Shown piece after piece: positions 36,667 through 46,318 of a stretch of DNA of 64,000 nt. Every line of letters begins with the position of its first letter. The stretch's first letter is position 1. The DNA is from Methanococcoides sp. (GTDB taxonomy: Archaea; Halobacteriota; Methanosarcinia; Methanosarcinales; Methanosarcinaceae). The notes beneath the pieces are model-generated. The model was not told the DNA's origin, did not search any database, and worked only from the letters and a program-made list of their open reading frames with translations. The stretch lies in assembly GCA_021108275.1 (NCBI GenBank), contig JAIORD010000057.1, forward strand, positions 1 through 64,000. Direction: 5' to 3'. The translations under genes were made by a program, and so were the position numbers.

Positions 36667-37569
36667 ATGGCAGCCATTTTAACAGAGTATCTTGACTCTT
36701 TTGTACGGAGTTGCGATGATAAGAAATTGATCGCGATCCCACTTGCAGTGTTGGTGCTTTCCCTTTTAGTTTCGGGATTCGTATTTGCAACGACCGGAGC
36801 ACCGGTGAAGCTTGGGATGGAATTTGAAGGCGGAACGATGATCGCTTTTGAGACGCAGGAATCTGCAGAAGCCCTTGCGCTTGCATATTCAGCTCATTCC
36901 CTTGTCGATACCCGTAAGACCGGAGACCGTGCTATTCTACAGTTCGGCCCGATGGATGGCGAATCTCAGTCCGAGCTCGAAAAGGCAATAACTTCCAAGT
37001 ATAGCAGTGTGGAGATAAAACAGATAGGTGCATTGTACGGTAAAGAATTGCAGACACAGGCTTTGATAGCTCTTTGTCTTTCGTTCATAGGTATGGCCCT
37101 TGTTGTGTTCCTTATTTTCAGAACGGCGGTACCATCACTTGCTGTGGTGCTCTCCGCATTCTCAGATATTGCCATAGCTATTGCTTTTATGAATATTGTG
37201 GGGGTCGAGCTTTCCCTTGGGACCGTTGCAGCACTGTTGATGCTGATCGGTTATTCGGTAGACAGTGATATATTGCTGACCACTCGTGTCCTTAAGAGAA
37301 GGGGAAGTCCTGATGAGAACATCGGGCGTGCGATGCATACCGGTGTCACCATGACCACTACAACGCTTGCTGCGTTGGTCGTGATGTATATTGTTTCCAC
37401 TTTCTCTTATCTGGTGACCTCTTCTGTTTCACAGATAAATCTGCTTTCCGACATTGCGATAGTCCTTATATTTGGACTGGCTGCCGATCTGATGAATACG
37501 TGGCTACTTAACACTGGTATTCTGAGGTGGCATGTTCGCCGCAGTACTCCAAGGAGGAGAAGGGCATGA
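36667..37569 (+). CDS. secF: Protein-export membrane protein SecF
   Basis: 300 residues, six helices. SecF with SecD assists Sec-dependent protein export using the ion gradient. A first helix, then an outside part with KLGMEFEGGTMIAFE (the conserved GGT-type motif), then five helices with SDIAIAIAFMNIVGVELSLG and TAALLMLIGYSVDSDILLTT (the D-x-x-x family signature). In archaea SecF precedes SecD, as here. The stop codon overlaps the secD ATG (ATGA). Confidence 0.92.
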   Translation: MAAILTEYLDSFVRSCDDKKLIAIPLAVLVLSLLVSGFVFATTGAPVKLGMEFEGGTMIAFETQESAEALALAYSAHSLVDTRKTGDRAILQFGPMDGESQSELEKAITSKYSSVEIKQIGALYGKELQTQALIALCLSFIGMALVVFLIFRTAVPSLAVVLSAFSDIAIAIAFMNIVGVELSLGTVAALLMLIGYSVDSDILLTTRVLKRRGSPDENIGRAMHTGVTMTTTTLAALVVMYIVSTFSYLVTSSVSQINLLSDIAIVLIFGLAADLMNTWLLNTGILRWHVRRSTPRRRRA

Positions 37570-39260
37570 GGGAAGAGGAAGTTCCGAAAGGATTGAAGAA
37601 TGATATACGTGTCTGGTTATTGATCGCGGCTGTAGTTCTCTCTGTTGTGATGATTGGTCCGGGCTACTCTGCTGAGGAGGGTCTGAACACTGATCTTAAT
37701 TATGGTCTTGATCTTGAAGGCGGTTCATGGATACAGATCAAGTTGCAGGGTGCCGTTACTCAACTGGATGCCGACATCTCAATGCTGGTGACCGAAATAG
37801 TGGAGTCTGCAATTGATGTTCCTATAGAGATCCTAAGTGTTACAGGGGATGAAGGTGAGGGCTATTCCAATGATGGCAATACTGTCACTTTCACGACCAG
37901 TACATATGTCTCTGGCCTCCAGATGGACCTTTTGGGTCTTGGGCAATCCGATATCTCATATTCTGATGATGCAAGCAGTATTGTGCTTTCCACTAACAAA
38001 CAGACCCTTATCATGCAATATCTTTCCAGGGCTCTCAATACTGAGGTTGTTCCTCTTTTTGTTGGGGATGGTGTTGAGTACGAGATCCGTACAGCTATCT
38101 CTCTGGAAGAATTGCAGACATTGATGGTCCCTGTTGGGGGCAATGTTCTTGCGGGAAGTGACGGGGATGTGATATTCAGGGAAGGTGTCAGGACAGAGAC
38201 CCGGGACATGACACGTGATATCCTTAGTGAAAAGCTGAATTCCCTTGGTCTTAAGGATATACCTGTGCGTACGGTTGGCGAGGAGTATATACTAATCGAT
38301 TTTGCAGGTACTGATCTTACTACGGCAAAGGAGATCGTAGAGAAGCCTGGCAAGTTCGAGATACGCATGCAAACCACTGGAAATGAAAGTGTGCATGTAC
38401 TTTATGGCGATTCCATAGAAAAAGTGGGTATTGTTACCCAGATGGATGGGAGCTGGAACACTCCTTTCACTCTCGATGAGGAAGGTGCTTTTGCTTTGCA
38501 AAAGATCGCCATTGAGACCGGTGCTATAGCTGATCCGAATTCTCATCTGCTCTATATGTATCTGGATGACAGGGAGGTATATGGTGCACCGTTGAGCTAT
38601 TCCGCGGCTTCAGCACTGAACGAACACCCTATATATTCCTGGCAGGCTTCTACGGGTATTGACGAGGACGGTAAAACTCAGGCAGAACAGCTTCAGATAC
38701 ATTTGCGTGCAGGTGCTTTGCCTGTGAATGTCGTGCTCATGGGCTCCGGTCAGGTGGATGCAGCATTGGGCGATCAGTTCAAGAGACAGGTGGCTATAGC
38801 AGGGCTTTTCGCATTGTTGGCAGTGGCTGTAGTGGTGTTCAGGAGATATCGTAAGAAGGAGATCCTGTTGCCTATGGTGGGTACCTCTCTCTGTGAGGTC
38901 ATAATCATACTTGGTTTTGCTGGCGCTGTTAACTGGCAGCTTGACCTTCCGGCAATAGCTGGTATTATTGCGGCTATCGGTACAGGTATCGACCATCTTG
39001 TGATAATCACGGATGAAGTTCTGTATGAAGGCAAGCTTCCATCCACCAAGGTCTATATGGAAAGGATCTCCAAGGCATTTGCTATTATATTTGCAGCTGC
39101 AGCGACAACGACAATTGCCATGTCCCCTCTGGTGGTCATGGGATTCGGTGCTCTCAGGGGATTTGCCATCACTACAATAATTGGTGTGCTTATCGGTGTG
39201 CTTATTGCAAGGCCTGTATATGGCAAAGTGATCAAAGTGGTCCTTGACAAAGCAGAGTGA
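37566..39260 (+). CDS. secD: Protein-export membrane protein SecD
   Basis: 564 residues from ATG 37566, which overlaps the secF stop. The earlier in-frame start (37527) would lie within secF and lacks homology. One N-terminal helix, the P1 head with GLDLEGGSWIQIKLQG (DLxGG motif), a long outer domain, and five C-terminal helices with IIAAIGTGIDHLVIITDEVL carrying the conserved GTGID. Forms the SecDF complex in the cytoplasmic membrane. Confidence 0.92.
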   Translation: MREEEVPKGLKNDIRVWLLIAAVVLSVVMIGPGYSAEEGLNTDLNYGLDLEGGSWIQIKLQGAVTQLDADISMLVTEIVESAIDVPIEILSVTGDEGEGYSNDGNTVTFTTSTYVSGLQMDLLGLGQSDISYSDDASSIVLSTNKQTLIMQYLSRALNTEVVPLFVGDGVEYEIRTAISLEELQTLMVPVGGNVLAGSDGDVIFREGVRTETRDMTRDILSEKLNSLGLKDIPVRTVGEEYILIDFAGTDLTTAKEIVEKPGKFEIRMQTTGNESVHVLYGDSIEKVGIVTQMDGSWNTPFTLDEEGAFALQKIAIETGAIADPNSHLLYMYLDDREVYGAPLSYSAASALNEHPIYSWQASTGIDEDGKTQAEQLQIHLRAGALPVNVVLMGSGQVDAALGDQFKRQVAIAGLFALLAVAVVVFRRYRKKEILLPMVGTSLCEVIIILGFAGAVNWQLDLPAIAGIIAAIGTGIDHLVIITDEVLYEGKLPSTKVYMERISKAFAIIFAAAATTTIAMSPLVVMGFGALRGFAITTIIGVLIGVLIARPVYGKVIKVVLDKAE

Positions 39261-39281
39261 TGGTTGTTTGGAGGTTGTTCA

Positions 39282-40307
39282 ATGAAGGATCTATGGACTG
39301 TAAAATACCGGCCTCAGAAGCTTGAGGATATTGTGGGGAACGGGGAGTCTGTGAATTCTCTCGTCCATCTTGTGAATTCGGGCAACCTCCCGCATCTTGT
39401 TTTTCATGGGCCGGTGAATTCCGGCAAGTCTTCCACAGCGTTCGCTTTGGCATACGAGCTCTATGGGGAATACTATGAGAACAATTTCACTTACTTCAAT
39501 GGTTCTGATTTCTTTGATCAGGGGAAACGCTATCTTGTGAGGGATAAGCGTTTTGTTCACATTATAGGTACCGATGACCCCAAAAAGATATATTCCAGTG
39601 TTATTTCCATATTCAAGGAAGTCATAAATGAATTTGCAGGCATGGGCTCATTAGATGCAGATTATAAGATAATCTTCATCGACAATGTTGAATCTCTGGA
39701 AACCAGTGCCCAACACGCTTTAAGGCGCATGATGGAAAAATATACCAGGACCTGCAGGTTCATATTATCTACCACGCAACCTTCAAAACTGATAGCTCCT
39801 TTGCGTTCAAGGGGGCTGGAACTGTTCTTTACTTATGTGCCGGACGATGCACTCCGGGCATTTGTTATCTCGGTGGCAGAGAAGGAAGGCATCTCTATAT
39901 CGGATGATGGGTACGATGCTCTGCTTTATTATGCAGGGGGTGATGTTTCCAAAGCCCTTCTTACACTTCAGTTCGCGGTCATGAACCATCCTGGGAAAAC
40001 CATCACAGGGGATATTCTTTATGAGGAAGCGTTAGTCGATGTGTCCAAAAATGTGACCGAGCTTCATAATGCTGCTATTGAGCATGATATACTGAATGCA
40101 CGAAAACTGATAGATACGCTTCTTATCGAAGAAGGTTTTACGGGGGGCGAGGTATTGCAGCAGTTACATTCTGTGGTAGTGGGCTCCGGTAGGGGCGAGG
40201 CTGGGGTCGCAAGGGCTATCTGCAGGATTGCGGACACGGATGCCATGGTCATTGACAGTGCGAATCCACGGATCCATTTGGAGAAGTTGGTCTTGGAACT
40301 TTATTGA
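39282..40307 (+). CDS. RFC small-subunit paralogue with degenerate ATPase site (clamp loader)
   Basis: 341 residues. Overall an RFC small subunit: WTVKYRPQKLEDIVGN at the N-terminus, AAA domain, and C-terminal helical collar. The nucleotide motifs deviate: Walker A is FHGPVNSGKSST (GxVNSGKS, not GPPGVGKT); Walker B is IIFIDNVESL, so the catalytic Glu of the DEAD box is replaced (D-N); and the SRC motif is RSRGLELFF, keeping the arginine finger but not the Cys. Methanosarcina clamp loaders are known to use two distinct small subunits; this is the second type. ATG 39282 has a GGAGG site; it is downstream of secD. Confidence 0.85.
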   Translation: MKDLWTVKYRPQKLEDIVGNGESVNSLVHLVNSGNLPHLVFHGPVNSGKSSTAFALAYELYGEYYENNFTYFNGSDFFDQGKRYLVRDKRFVHIIGTDDPKKIYSSVISIFKEVINEFAGMGSLDADYKIIFIDNVESLETSAQHALRRMMEKYTRTCRFILSTTQPSKLIAPLRSRGLELFFTYVPDDALRAFVISVAEKEGISISDDGYDALLYYAGGDVSKALLTLQFAVMNHPGKTITGDILYEEALVDVSKNVTELHNAAIEHDILNARKLIDTLLIEEGFTGGEVLQQLHSVVVGSGRGEAGVARAICRIADTDAMVIDSANPRIHLEKLVLELY

Positions 40308-40321
40308 ATCTGGTTTTGAAT

Positions 40322-41968
40322 ATGACATCGGAAGTTAATGATAATTTCAGGGTCGCATGCCGAAAGTTGCTGGACATGGTGCTTGACGGTGAGATCTCTG
40401 ATGAGAAACAATTGACCAAAGCGAAGAAGGTTGTCAGCAAAGAGTATAGGCTGTCCACCCTTCCGAAACATCCTGATATTATCAGGGTGGGGACGGATGA
40501 AGAGCAGAAGCTCGTTCGTGATCTTCTCCGCCGAAAGCCTGTTCGGACGATCTCGGGAGTGGCGGTCATAGCGGCAATGACATCTCCCTGTGAATGCCCT
40601 CATGGGATCTGTATACCTTGTCCTGGAGGCCCGAAATCCTCTTTCAATTCCCCTCAAAGCTATATGGGCAGGGAACCTGCCACAATGAGGGCGATGCAAT
40701 ATGAGTACGATCCTTATCGCATTGTTTCTGGCCGTCTTTCCCAGTTAAAGCATATAGGTCATGATGTGGACAAGGCAGAGCTTATTGTCATGGGTGGTAC
40801 GTTCTCTTCACGTGCTATCGATTACCAGGAATGGTACACTAAGAGATGCCTTGAGGCCATGAACGATTTTTCCGGTACACAGTGGCGTGAAGATGTACAA
40901 GTTATTGGGGATTCCATTCCTTATGTGACGGTCGAAGATGTCCAGAAGGCGAACGAGACCGCCATGGTCCGTAATACCGGTATAACCTTTGAGACAAGAC
41001 CGGATTGGACAAATACTGATCATGTGGACCGGATGCTTAAGCTGGGTGCTACCAAGGTCGAGATCGGTGTGCAAAGTTTATATGATTTCGTGCTTGAGAG
41101 GATGCGGAGGGGGCATAGTGTTCAGGACTCGGTGGATTCGAACCGGGTGTTACGGGATAGTGCACTGAAGGTAGGTTTCCATATGATGCCTCATCTTCCG
41201 GGGATGGACTCTGCAAGGGACCTTCGGGGATTCAAGAAGCTGTTCTCTGATAGTAATTTCATGCCGGATTATCTTAAAATATATCCTACACTGGTGACGG
41301 AAGGTACTGAGCTTTACGATATGTGGTCAAGAGGGGAATATGAGGCTCTCGGTGACGAGGAGGCTATCGAACTTCTGGCGGACATCAAGGCAATTCTGCC
41401 TAAGTGGGTCCGTATGCAGCGTATACAGAGGGATATCCCCTCCCCGCAGATATTCGCAGGTGTGAAGAAAAGTAATATAAGACAGCTTGCGAAGGAACGT
41501 CTTGATTCAAGGGGTGTTAAGTGTAAGTGTATACGTTGCAGGGAAGTCGGTCATAATGTCCTCAAAGGGAATGAACCTGATGTGGATAGTATAGAGCTTA
41601 CCATTGATACCTATGATTCCTGTGGCGGAAAGGAACATTTCCTTTCGTTCGAGGATGTCAGTACTGATATTCTGATAGGTTTCTTACGTCTTCGGTTCCC
41701 GAATACACCTCACAGGGAAGAATTGCAGGATGCTGCACTGGTGCGGGAGCTTCATGTGTATGGTTCTATGGTCCCGGTGGGCAAAGGTGCTGAGGGTATG
41801 GACTGGCAGCATAAGGGCTATGGTGCTGAACTTTTGGAGAATGCAGAACTTCTGGCAAAGGATGCAGGTTACTCAAAGATCTCTATTATCAGTGGCATTG
41901 GTGTAAGGCAGTATTATCGCAAGTTTGGTTATTATCGCGATGGTGTATATATGTCTAAAATGATATGA
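40322..41968 (+). CDS. elp3: tRNA uridine(34) acetyltransferase Elp3 (radical SAM + GNAT)
   Basis: 548 residues. Adds carboxymethyl to wobble U34 of tRNA using a radical SAM domain and acetyl-CoA. The iron-sulfur cluster Cys lie in MTSPCECPHGICIPCPGGPK; GITFETRPDWTN and EIGVQSLYDFVLERMRRGH follow; the GNAT domain at the C-terminus has AEGMDWQHKGYGAELL and VRQYYRKFGYYRDGVYM. ATG 40322 is preferred over the TTG at 40304, which overlaps the previous stop. Single Elp3, as usual in archaea that lack the rest of Elongator. Confidence 0.93.
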   Translation: MTSEVNDNFRVACRKLLDMVLDGEISDEKQLTKAKKVVSKEYRLSTLPKHPDIIRVGTDEEQKLVRDLLRRKPVRTISGVAVIAAMTSPCECPHGICIPCPGGPKSSFNSPQSYMGREPATMRAMQYEYDPYRIVSGRLSQLKHIGHDVDKAELIVMGGTFSSRAIDYQEWYTKRCLEAMNDFSGTQWREDVQVIGDSIPYVTVEDVQKANETAMVRNTGITFETRPDWTNTDHVDRMLKLGATKVEIGVQSLYDFVLERMRRGHSVQDSVDSNRVLRDSALKVGFHMMPHLPGMDSARDLRGFKKLFSDSNFMPDYLKIYPTLVTEGTELYDMWSRGEYEALGDEEAIELLADIKAILPKWVRMQRIQRDIPSPQIFAGVKKSNIRQLAKERLDSRGVKCKCIRCREVGHNVLKGNEPDVDSIELTIDTYDSCGGKEHFLSFEDVSTDILIGFLRLRFPNTPHREELQDAALVRELHVYGSMVPVGKGAEGMDWQHKGYGAELLENAELLAKDAGYSKISIISGIGVRQYYRKFGYYRDGVYMSKMI

Positions 41969-42121
41969 AGGGTTGCTAATACCTTTCATTCATTTTGTTT
42001 TTTTTTCAATCTGTTGTATTACTGTAAGCCTTCAATACATTTATATTAAAGGATGTCGTAATTGGTATAATTGTTCCTAGTTTATATATGCAGTATCTAA
42101 TAATAATGTTGGCGGGATCAT

Positions 42122-42469
42122 ATGACCGATAATTCATCAACTGAAGAAATGATCAGGCTCCTTCGTGAGATCAGTGGCAAACTGGACCGTATCCTTATCC
42201 AGGGGTCAGCTGATAAAGAATCGGATGATGGTATTTTAGATGTTCTGGATGTTATGACATTGCTCACTTTACCAGACCATTTACGTACGACTGCAACAGC
42301 CCTTTTTGAGCTGGGTTCGGCTACGGCGGACGAGCTTGCGGAGAAAACCAATAAAGAGAGAGCTGTTGAAAGCAATTATTTGAACCAATTGGTACGAATG
42401 GGTCATGTTGCAAAGAACAGGAATGGTAGGAAAGTATATTTTAGTATTGGGGAAGGGCTGGGTAAGTGA
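42122..42469 (+). CDS. Winged-helix transcriptional regulator, ArsR/MarR-like
   Basis: 115 residues. N-terminal amphipathic stretch (EEMIRLLREISGKLDRIL), probably for dimer contacts, then a winged helix: TATALFELGSATADELAEKT (helix-turn) and ESNYLNQLVRMGHVAKNRNG with wing RKVYFSIGEGLG. The Cys-free sequence argues against metal sensing. A ParA-type ATPase gene follows about 160 bases downstream on the same strand with its own spacer. Target genes are unknown. Confidence 0.75.
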   Translation: MTDNSSTEEMIRLLREISGKLDRILIQGSADKESDDGILDVLDVMTLLTLPDHLRTTATALFELGSATADELAEKTNKERAVESNYLNQLVRMGHVAKNRNGRKVYFSIGEGLGK

Positions 42470-42630
42470 AACGAGCTCAGCAATCTGATTATTGAGTTGA
42501 AATATAATGCCATTTATATCATTTTAAGTAAAGTAAACTTTATTACTAATCAATTGTAACTTTGAATTATTTTATATACAAGTTTAATCATTTATCTAAT
42601 TGAACTCTACAATATTGAAGGGATAGAGAT

Positions 42631-43380
42631 ATGGCATTGACAATTGCGATACATTCTTATAAAGGTGGTTCCGGTAAAACCTCGTTTGCAATTAATCTTG
42701 CATCTGCATATGCATCTGTTGGAAAGAGCGTATGCCTTCTGGATGTTGATCTAAAGGCGCCCAGTTCATTCAATTATCTGCTTCCTGAAAGTAAGCACTG
42801 GGTCAATGATATCTTTGAAGGGCGATACGGTGTCATGGATGTGGTCAAGGATGTCAGCAAGGAAATGGGTACCAAAGGTGCGTTCTATATTGGCTATTCT
42901 AATCCTGATATTCTTGCTGTACGTGAGGTTTCAAGCAAGGATCGAAAATGGCAGTCAAAAGCATTGAAACTCTTGATGGCTGCTAAGAAGGACCTTTCAA
43001 ATGCAGGTATCGATGTTGTTATTCTGGATACTGGTGCTGGTGTGGATTTTACTTCCGTCAATGCAATTGCGGTTGCAGACCATGTTATCTCGGTGGGCAG
43101 GCCGGGGGTTTCCAGGCAGAGGTTGATGGAGCAGATCATTGGGGGTGTTTATATGCCTCTGGATAAGGATTGTTATATTATTGAGAATATGTGTCATAGT
43201 GACAATCCTACTGATCTTTCAGGTAAAAAGTTCGATCTTCCGGTTCTGGCATCTATCCCCTGTATGTGTGATGTTGCTGTCCGGGGTGATAATGAGGTCC
43301 TGGTACTTACGGAACCGTACCATATTTTCTCAAAGAAAATTTACGATATCATGGAATCTCTTGACAAGATAACTTCCTGA
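42631..43380 (+). CDS. MinD/ParA-like P-loop ATPase
   Basis: 249 residues. The deviant Walker A SYKGGSGKTSFAINLA (residues about 9-24), VCLLDVDLKAPSS (A' motif) and VVILDTGAGVDFTS (Walker B) place it in the MinD/ParA/SIMIBI class. VADHVISVGRPGVSRQRL follows. No ParB, MinC or nitrogenase/flagellar partner is next to it. ParA proteins position plasmids, chromosomes or surface structures; here the role is open. The C-terminus lacks an obvious membrane-targeting amphipathic helix. Confidence 0.85.
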   Translation: MALTIAIHSYKGGSGKTSFAINLASAYASVGKSVCLLDVDLKAPSSFNYLLPESKHWVNDIFEGRYGVMDVVKDVSKEMGTKGAFYIGYSNPDILAVREVSSKDRKWQSKALKLLMAAKKDLSNAGIDVVILDTGAGVDFTSVNAIAVADHVISVGRPGVSRQRLMEQIIGGVYMPLDKDCYIIENMCHSDNPTDLSGKKFDLPVLASIPCMCDVAVRGDNEVLVLTEPYHIFSKKIYDIMESLDKITS

Positions 43381-43423
43381 TCATCAACAAATCCCAAATA
43401 TGATCTCTCTATTTTAAATGAGA

Positions 43424-44224
43424 TCACTTGCTGCTCTCTTTATCGATGATATCTTTTACATCATCAACGTAACTGAACAGCTCATCCCTTTTTTTATCTT
43501 CGACCTTGTCCTGAAATGTCTCTGATTCCATTAGTGTGCTCTGGAGTGCAATAATTAAAAGATATACGATCGCAGCAGCAGCAAATGCAAGTGTTATCCT
43601 CTCGATTGGATAGATGGTCACTACGGATGCGAACATCTGCGGGGGAATATCAAAGAGAATTGCCGCTGTTATGCTACCTGCAAGGTGGTCTGCAAGGATG
43701 GCAATTAGGGTCGTAAATAGGAGAAATGCGAATGTGTATGCATTTCCTGTCCTGTTACGATATTTATGATGAAATAGGATAAAACCGCCAAGAACTAAAA
43801 TGTGGAACCATGGCCAGTAGAATAATTCCCTTCCTATTGGGGTAATGTACCACCCAAGGATAAGTATGCTGAACAATACCATTGCAGCTTTCTCCCTTTT
43901 TGAAATGCACAGTCCTGTCACAACGGAAGCCATTGCTACGAAGAACGGTGTGAGGAGATGGAACATATCAGGGCTTTGATCTCTTATGATCACATGTCCT
44001 ATTATGCCGGCAAAAGATGCGATAGCACCCCAGAAAGGACCCAGGAGAAATCCGTTCAGTGCACCAAATGATACCACTGAACTGATTCTGGCACCTTCTA
44101 TACCGATGAGGTTCTCAAAATCAGGTAGCCAACTTGCAAAATATGTGGCCACTATTGCGGATAATAGGTACATCAATGTAAGGTTCCTTTTTTTAATAAG
44201 GCGGTTATATATATCTATTATCAC
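43424..44224 (-). CDS. ECF transporter S-component-like membrane protein
   Basis: 266 residues, six to seven helices. GARISSVVSFGALNGFLLGP with FWGAIASFAG matches the substrate-binding region of ECF S components, and ILADHLAGSITAAILF fits their fifth helix. No ATPase or EcfT gene lies close by, so it would have to share the general EcfA/T module (one complete set is at 10.8-13.2 kb). Substrate unknown. The charged tail (KKRDELFSYVDDVKDIIDKE) is longer than usual. Confidence 0.65.
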   Translation of the reverse strand: MIIDIYNRLIKKRNLTLMYLLSAIVATYFASWLPDFENLIGIEGARISSVVSFGALNGFLLGPFWGAIASFAGIIGHVIIRDQSPDMFHLLTPFFVAMASVVTGLCISKREKAAMVLFSILILGWYITPIGRELFYWPWFHILVLGGFILFHHKYRNRTGNAYTFAFLLFTTLIAILADHLAGSITAAILFDIPPQMFASVVTIYPIERITLAFAAAAIVYLLIIALQSTLMESETFQDKVEDKKRDELFSYVDDVKDIIDKESSK

Positions 44225-44313
44225 ATTATTCCATTTGTCCTACAAATATATATAATGAATTAGGAATGCCTTTTTTATATTTTATGCCTTGCTGCAAATT
44301 TTGCATCAGAACT

Positions 44314-44324
44314 AATATATATAG
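44314..44324 (+). promoter_or_regulatory. TATA box of fae-hps
   Basis: AATATATATAG, with initiation expected near 44343, giving a leader of about ten bases before ATG 44352. Confidence 0.55.
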
Positions 44325-44351
44325 TCATAGCAATTTAGCGCATTGATAACT

Positions 44352-45542
44352 ATGATGTTGATCGGAGAAGCACTAATTGGCGAGGCACCAGAGCTCGCAC
44401 ACGTTGATCTTATGATCGGGGATAAGGAGGGACCGGTAGGACAGGCATTCGCAACAGGAATGACCCAGCTTTCTGCAGGCCACACTCCTGTTCTTTCCGT
44501 CATCCGCCCGAACTTACCTACAAAGCCATCCACACTTATCGTTCCAAAAGTGACCGTTAAGGGAATGGACCAGGCTTCACAGATATTCGGTCCTGCACAG
44601 GCTGCTGTTTCAAAAGCAGTTGCTGATGCAGTGGAAGAAGGATTGATCCCTAAGGAAAAGGCAGAAGACCTTGTAATTATTGCAAGCGTTTTCATTCACC
44701 CGCAGGCAGTGGACTATAACCGTATCTACAGGTACAATTACGGAGCTACAAAATTGGCACTTAAACGCGCACTTGACGGTTTCCCTGACATTGACACAGT
44801 TCTTCATGAGAAGGACAGGGCTGCACACGCTGTCATGGGATTCAAGATCTCAAAACTTTGGGATGCTCCATACTTGCAGGTCGCACTTGACAATCCAAAC
44901 CTTCCTGTTATCCTTAATATCATCAAGCAGCTCCCTAAGAGCGACCACTTGATACTGGAAGCAGGCACACCTCTTATCAAACGCTATGGTGTGGATGTCA
45001 TTTCCAAGATACGTGAGGTCAGACCTGACGCGTTCATCGTTGCAGATCTTAAGACCCTCGACACAGGTAACCTTGAGGCACGTATGGTGGCTGATGCAAC
45101 TGCTGATGCTATTGTAGTATCCGCTCTTGCACCTATCGCAACACTCAACAAGGTGATTGAAGAGGCACACAAGACAGGTATCTATGCTGTTATGGATACA
45201 TTGAACACTCCTGATCCAGTAGCTGTCCTTGAACAATTGGAAGTACTTCCTGACATAGTTGAACTACACCGTGCAATTGACATCGAGGGCACTGCTCACG
45301 CATGGGGCAGTATCGAAGGTATCAAGGCACTTGCAGTGAAACGTTCTTCCAAGGTCCTTGTGGCAGTCGCTGGTGGTGTACGTGTTGACACTATCTCTGA
45401 TGCACTTGGAGCAGGTGCTGATATCCTTGTCGTTGGCAGGGCTATCACTAACTCAAAGGATGTTAGGCAGGCAGCTGACCAGTTCATTGAAGGCTTGAAC
45501 AAGCCTGAGATCGACCAGTTCAGAATAATGACCGATTTCTAA
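44352..45542 (+). CDS. Bifunctional formaldehyde-activating enzyme / 3-hexulose-6-phosphate synthase (Fae-Hps)
   Basis: 396 residues, two domains. Residues 1-165: Fae, which condenses formaldehyde with tetrahydromethanopterin; motif [19 protein letters not shown] with the catalytic His, and [15 protein letters not shown]. Residues 180-396: Hps, a TIM barrel of the OMPDC suprafamily which makes hexulose-6-phosphate from ribulose-5-phosphate and formaldehyde, or runs in reverse to make pentose; motifs [11 protein letters not shown]-like start, [11 protein letters not shown], and [12 protein letters not shown]. In methanogens without the oxidative pentose pathway it supplies ribulose-5-phosphate. 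Highly expressed codon use. ATG 44352 or 44355. Confidence 0.95.
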   Translation: MMLIGEALIGEAPELAHVDLMIGDKEGPVGQAFATGMTQLSAGHTPVLSVIRPNLPTKPSTLIVPKVTVKGMDQASQIFGPAQAAVSKAVADAVEEGLIPKEKAEDLVIIASVFIHPQAVDYNRIYRYNYGATKLALKRALDGFPDIDTVLHEKDRAAHAVMGFKISKLWDAPYLQVALDNPNLPVILNIIKQLPKSDHLILEAGTPLIKRYGVDVISKIREVRPDAFIVADLKTLDTGNLEARMVADATADAIVVSALAPIATLNKVIEEAHKTGIYAVMDTLNTPDPVAVLEQLEVLPDIVELHRAIDIEGTAHAWGSIEGIKALAVKRSSKVLVAVAGGVRVDTISDALGAGADILVVGRAITNSKDVRQAADQFIEGLNKPEIDQFRIMTDF

Positions 45543-45543
45543 G

Positions 45544-45573
45544 CGTGCGATCTTTCGCACGTTCTTTTTTTTT
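45544..45573 (+). terminator. Terminator between fae-hps and tpiA
   Basis: CGTGCGA (45544-45550), loop TCTT, TCGCACG (45555-45561), then a T run to 45573. It ends just before the ribosome site of tpiA (AGGGGTGG), so read-through mRNA of fae-hps into tpiA should be limited. Confidence 0.8.
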
Positions 45574-45585
45574 AGGGGTGGTAGT

Positions 45586-46251
45586 TTGAAACCTTTGATC
45601 GTATTGAACCTAAAGACATATCTCGAAGGTACCGGAGAAGGTGCCGTAAGGATAGCTCGTGCCTGTAAAGAGGTTGGTGAAGCAAGCGGTATCGAGATCG
45701 CTATCGCACCTCAGCTTTGTGATATTTACAGGGTTGCATCTCAGGTCGATGTTCCTGTATATTCCCAGCATCTCGATGGTGTCGGAGCAGGCAGTTTTAC
45801 CGGACATGCTTTTGCAAAGTGCATAAAGGATGCCGGAGCTGTGGGTACGCTTATCAATCACTCGGAGTGCAGACTGAAACTTGCTGACATCGAAGCTTCT
45901 GTGACAGCAGCAAAAGGCGAAGGTCTTCGCACTATAATCTGTACTAACAATATTGCAACAACAGCCGCAGCAGCGGCATTAGGCCCTGACTATGTTGCAG
46001 TTGAGCCTCCGGAACTTATAGGCTCTGGAATTCCTGTATCAAAGGCAGACCCAGAGGTTGTAACAGGCTCTGTGGCAGCAGTTGAGAAGATCGATACAGC
46101 AGTGAAGGTGCTTTGTGGTGCAGGTATCTCCAAAGGGGAGGACCTTAAAGCTGCAATAGAACTTGGTTCAGTTGGTGTGCTTCTCGCATCAGGCATCGTA
46201 AAGGCCAAAGATCCAAAAGCTGCGCTTGAAGATCTTGTCAGTCTTATTTAA
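45586..46251 (+). CDS. tpiA: Triosephosphate isomerase (archaeal short type)
   Basis: 221 residues from a TTG start at 45586 with AGGGGTGG upstream. Interconverts dihydroxyacetone phosphate and glyceraldehyde-3-phosphate. LIVLNLKTYLEGTGE supplies Asn and Lys; TLINHSECR the catalytic His; AVEPPELIGSGIPV the catalytic Glu and flexible loop; and SVGVLLASGIVKAKDP the C-terminal phosphate site. The protein is shorter than bacterial TIM, as expected for archaea. A GGAA tetraloop hairpin follows. Confidence 0.94.
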   Translation: MKPLIVLNLKTYLEGTGEGAVRIARACKEVGEASGIEIAIAPQLCDIYRVASQVDVPVYSQHLDGVGAGSFTGHAFAKCIKDAGAVGTLINHSECRLKLADIEASVTAAKGEGLRTIICTNNIATTAAAAALGPDYVAVEPPELIGSGIPVSKADPEVVTGSVAAVEKIDTAVKVLCGAGISKGEDLKAAIELGSVGVLLASGIVKAKDPKAALEDLVSLI

Positions 46252-46262
46252 AAAAGAATTTG

Positions 46263-46318
46263 TGATGCCGGAAGGCATCAATATACTATTTTTATCTTAT
46301 TCCCTTTTTTTTAAAGGA
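46263..46318 (+). terminator. Hairpin and T-rich end after tpiA
   Basis: TGATGCC (46263-46269), loop GGAA, GGCATCA (46274-46280); T-rich stretches follow at 46290-46312. Confidence 0.55.

Noticed and set aside
43401-43426. TGATCTC/GAGATCA hairpin between parA and the S-component gene as a terminator
   Set aside because: The 12-base loop and missing T run make it weak.
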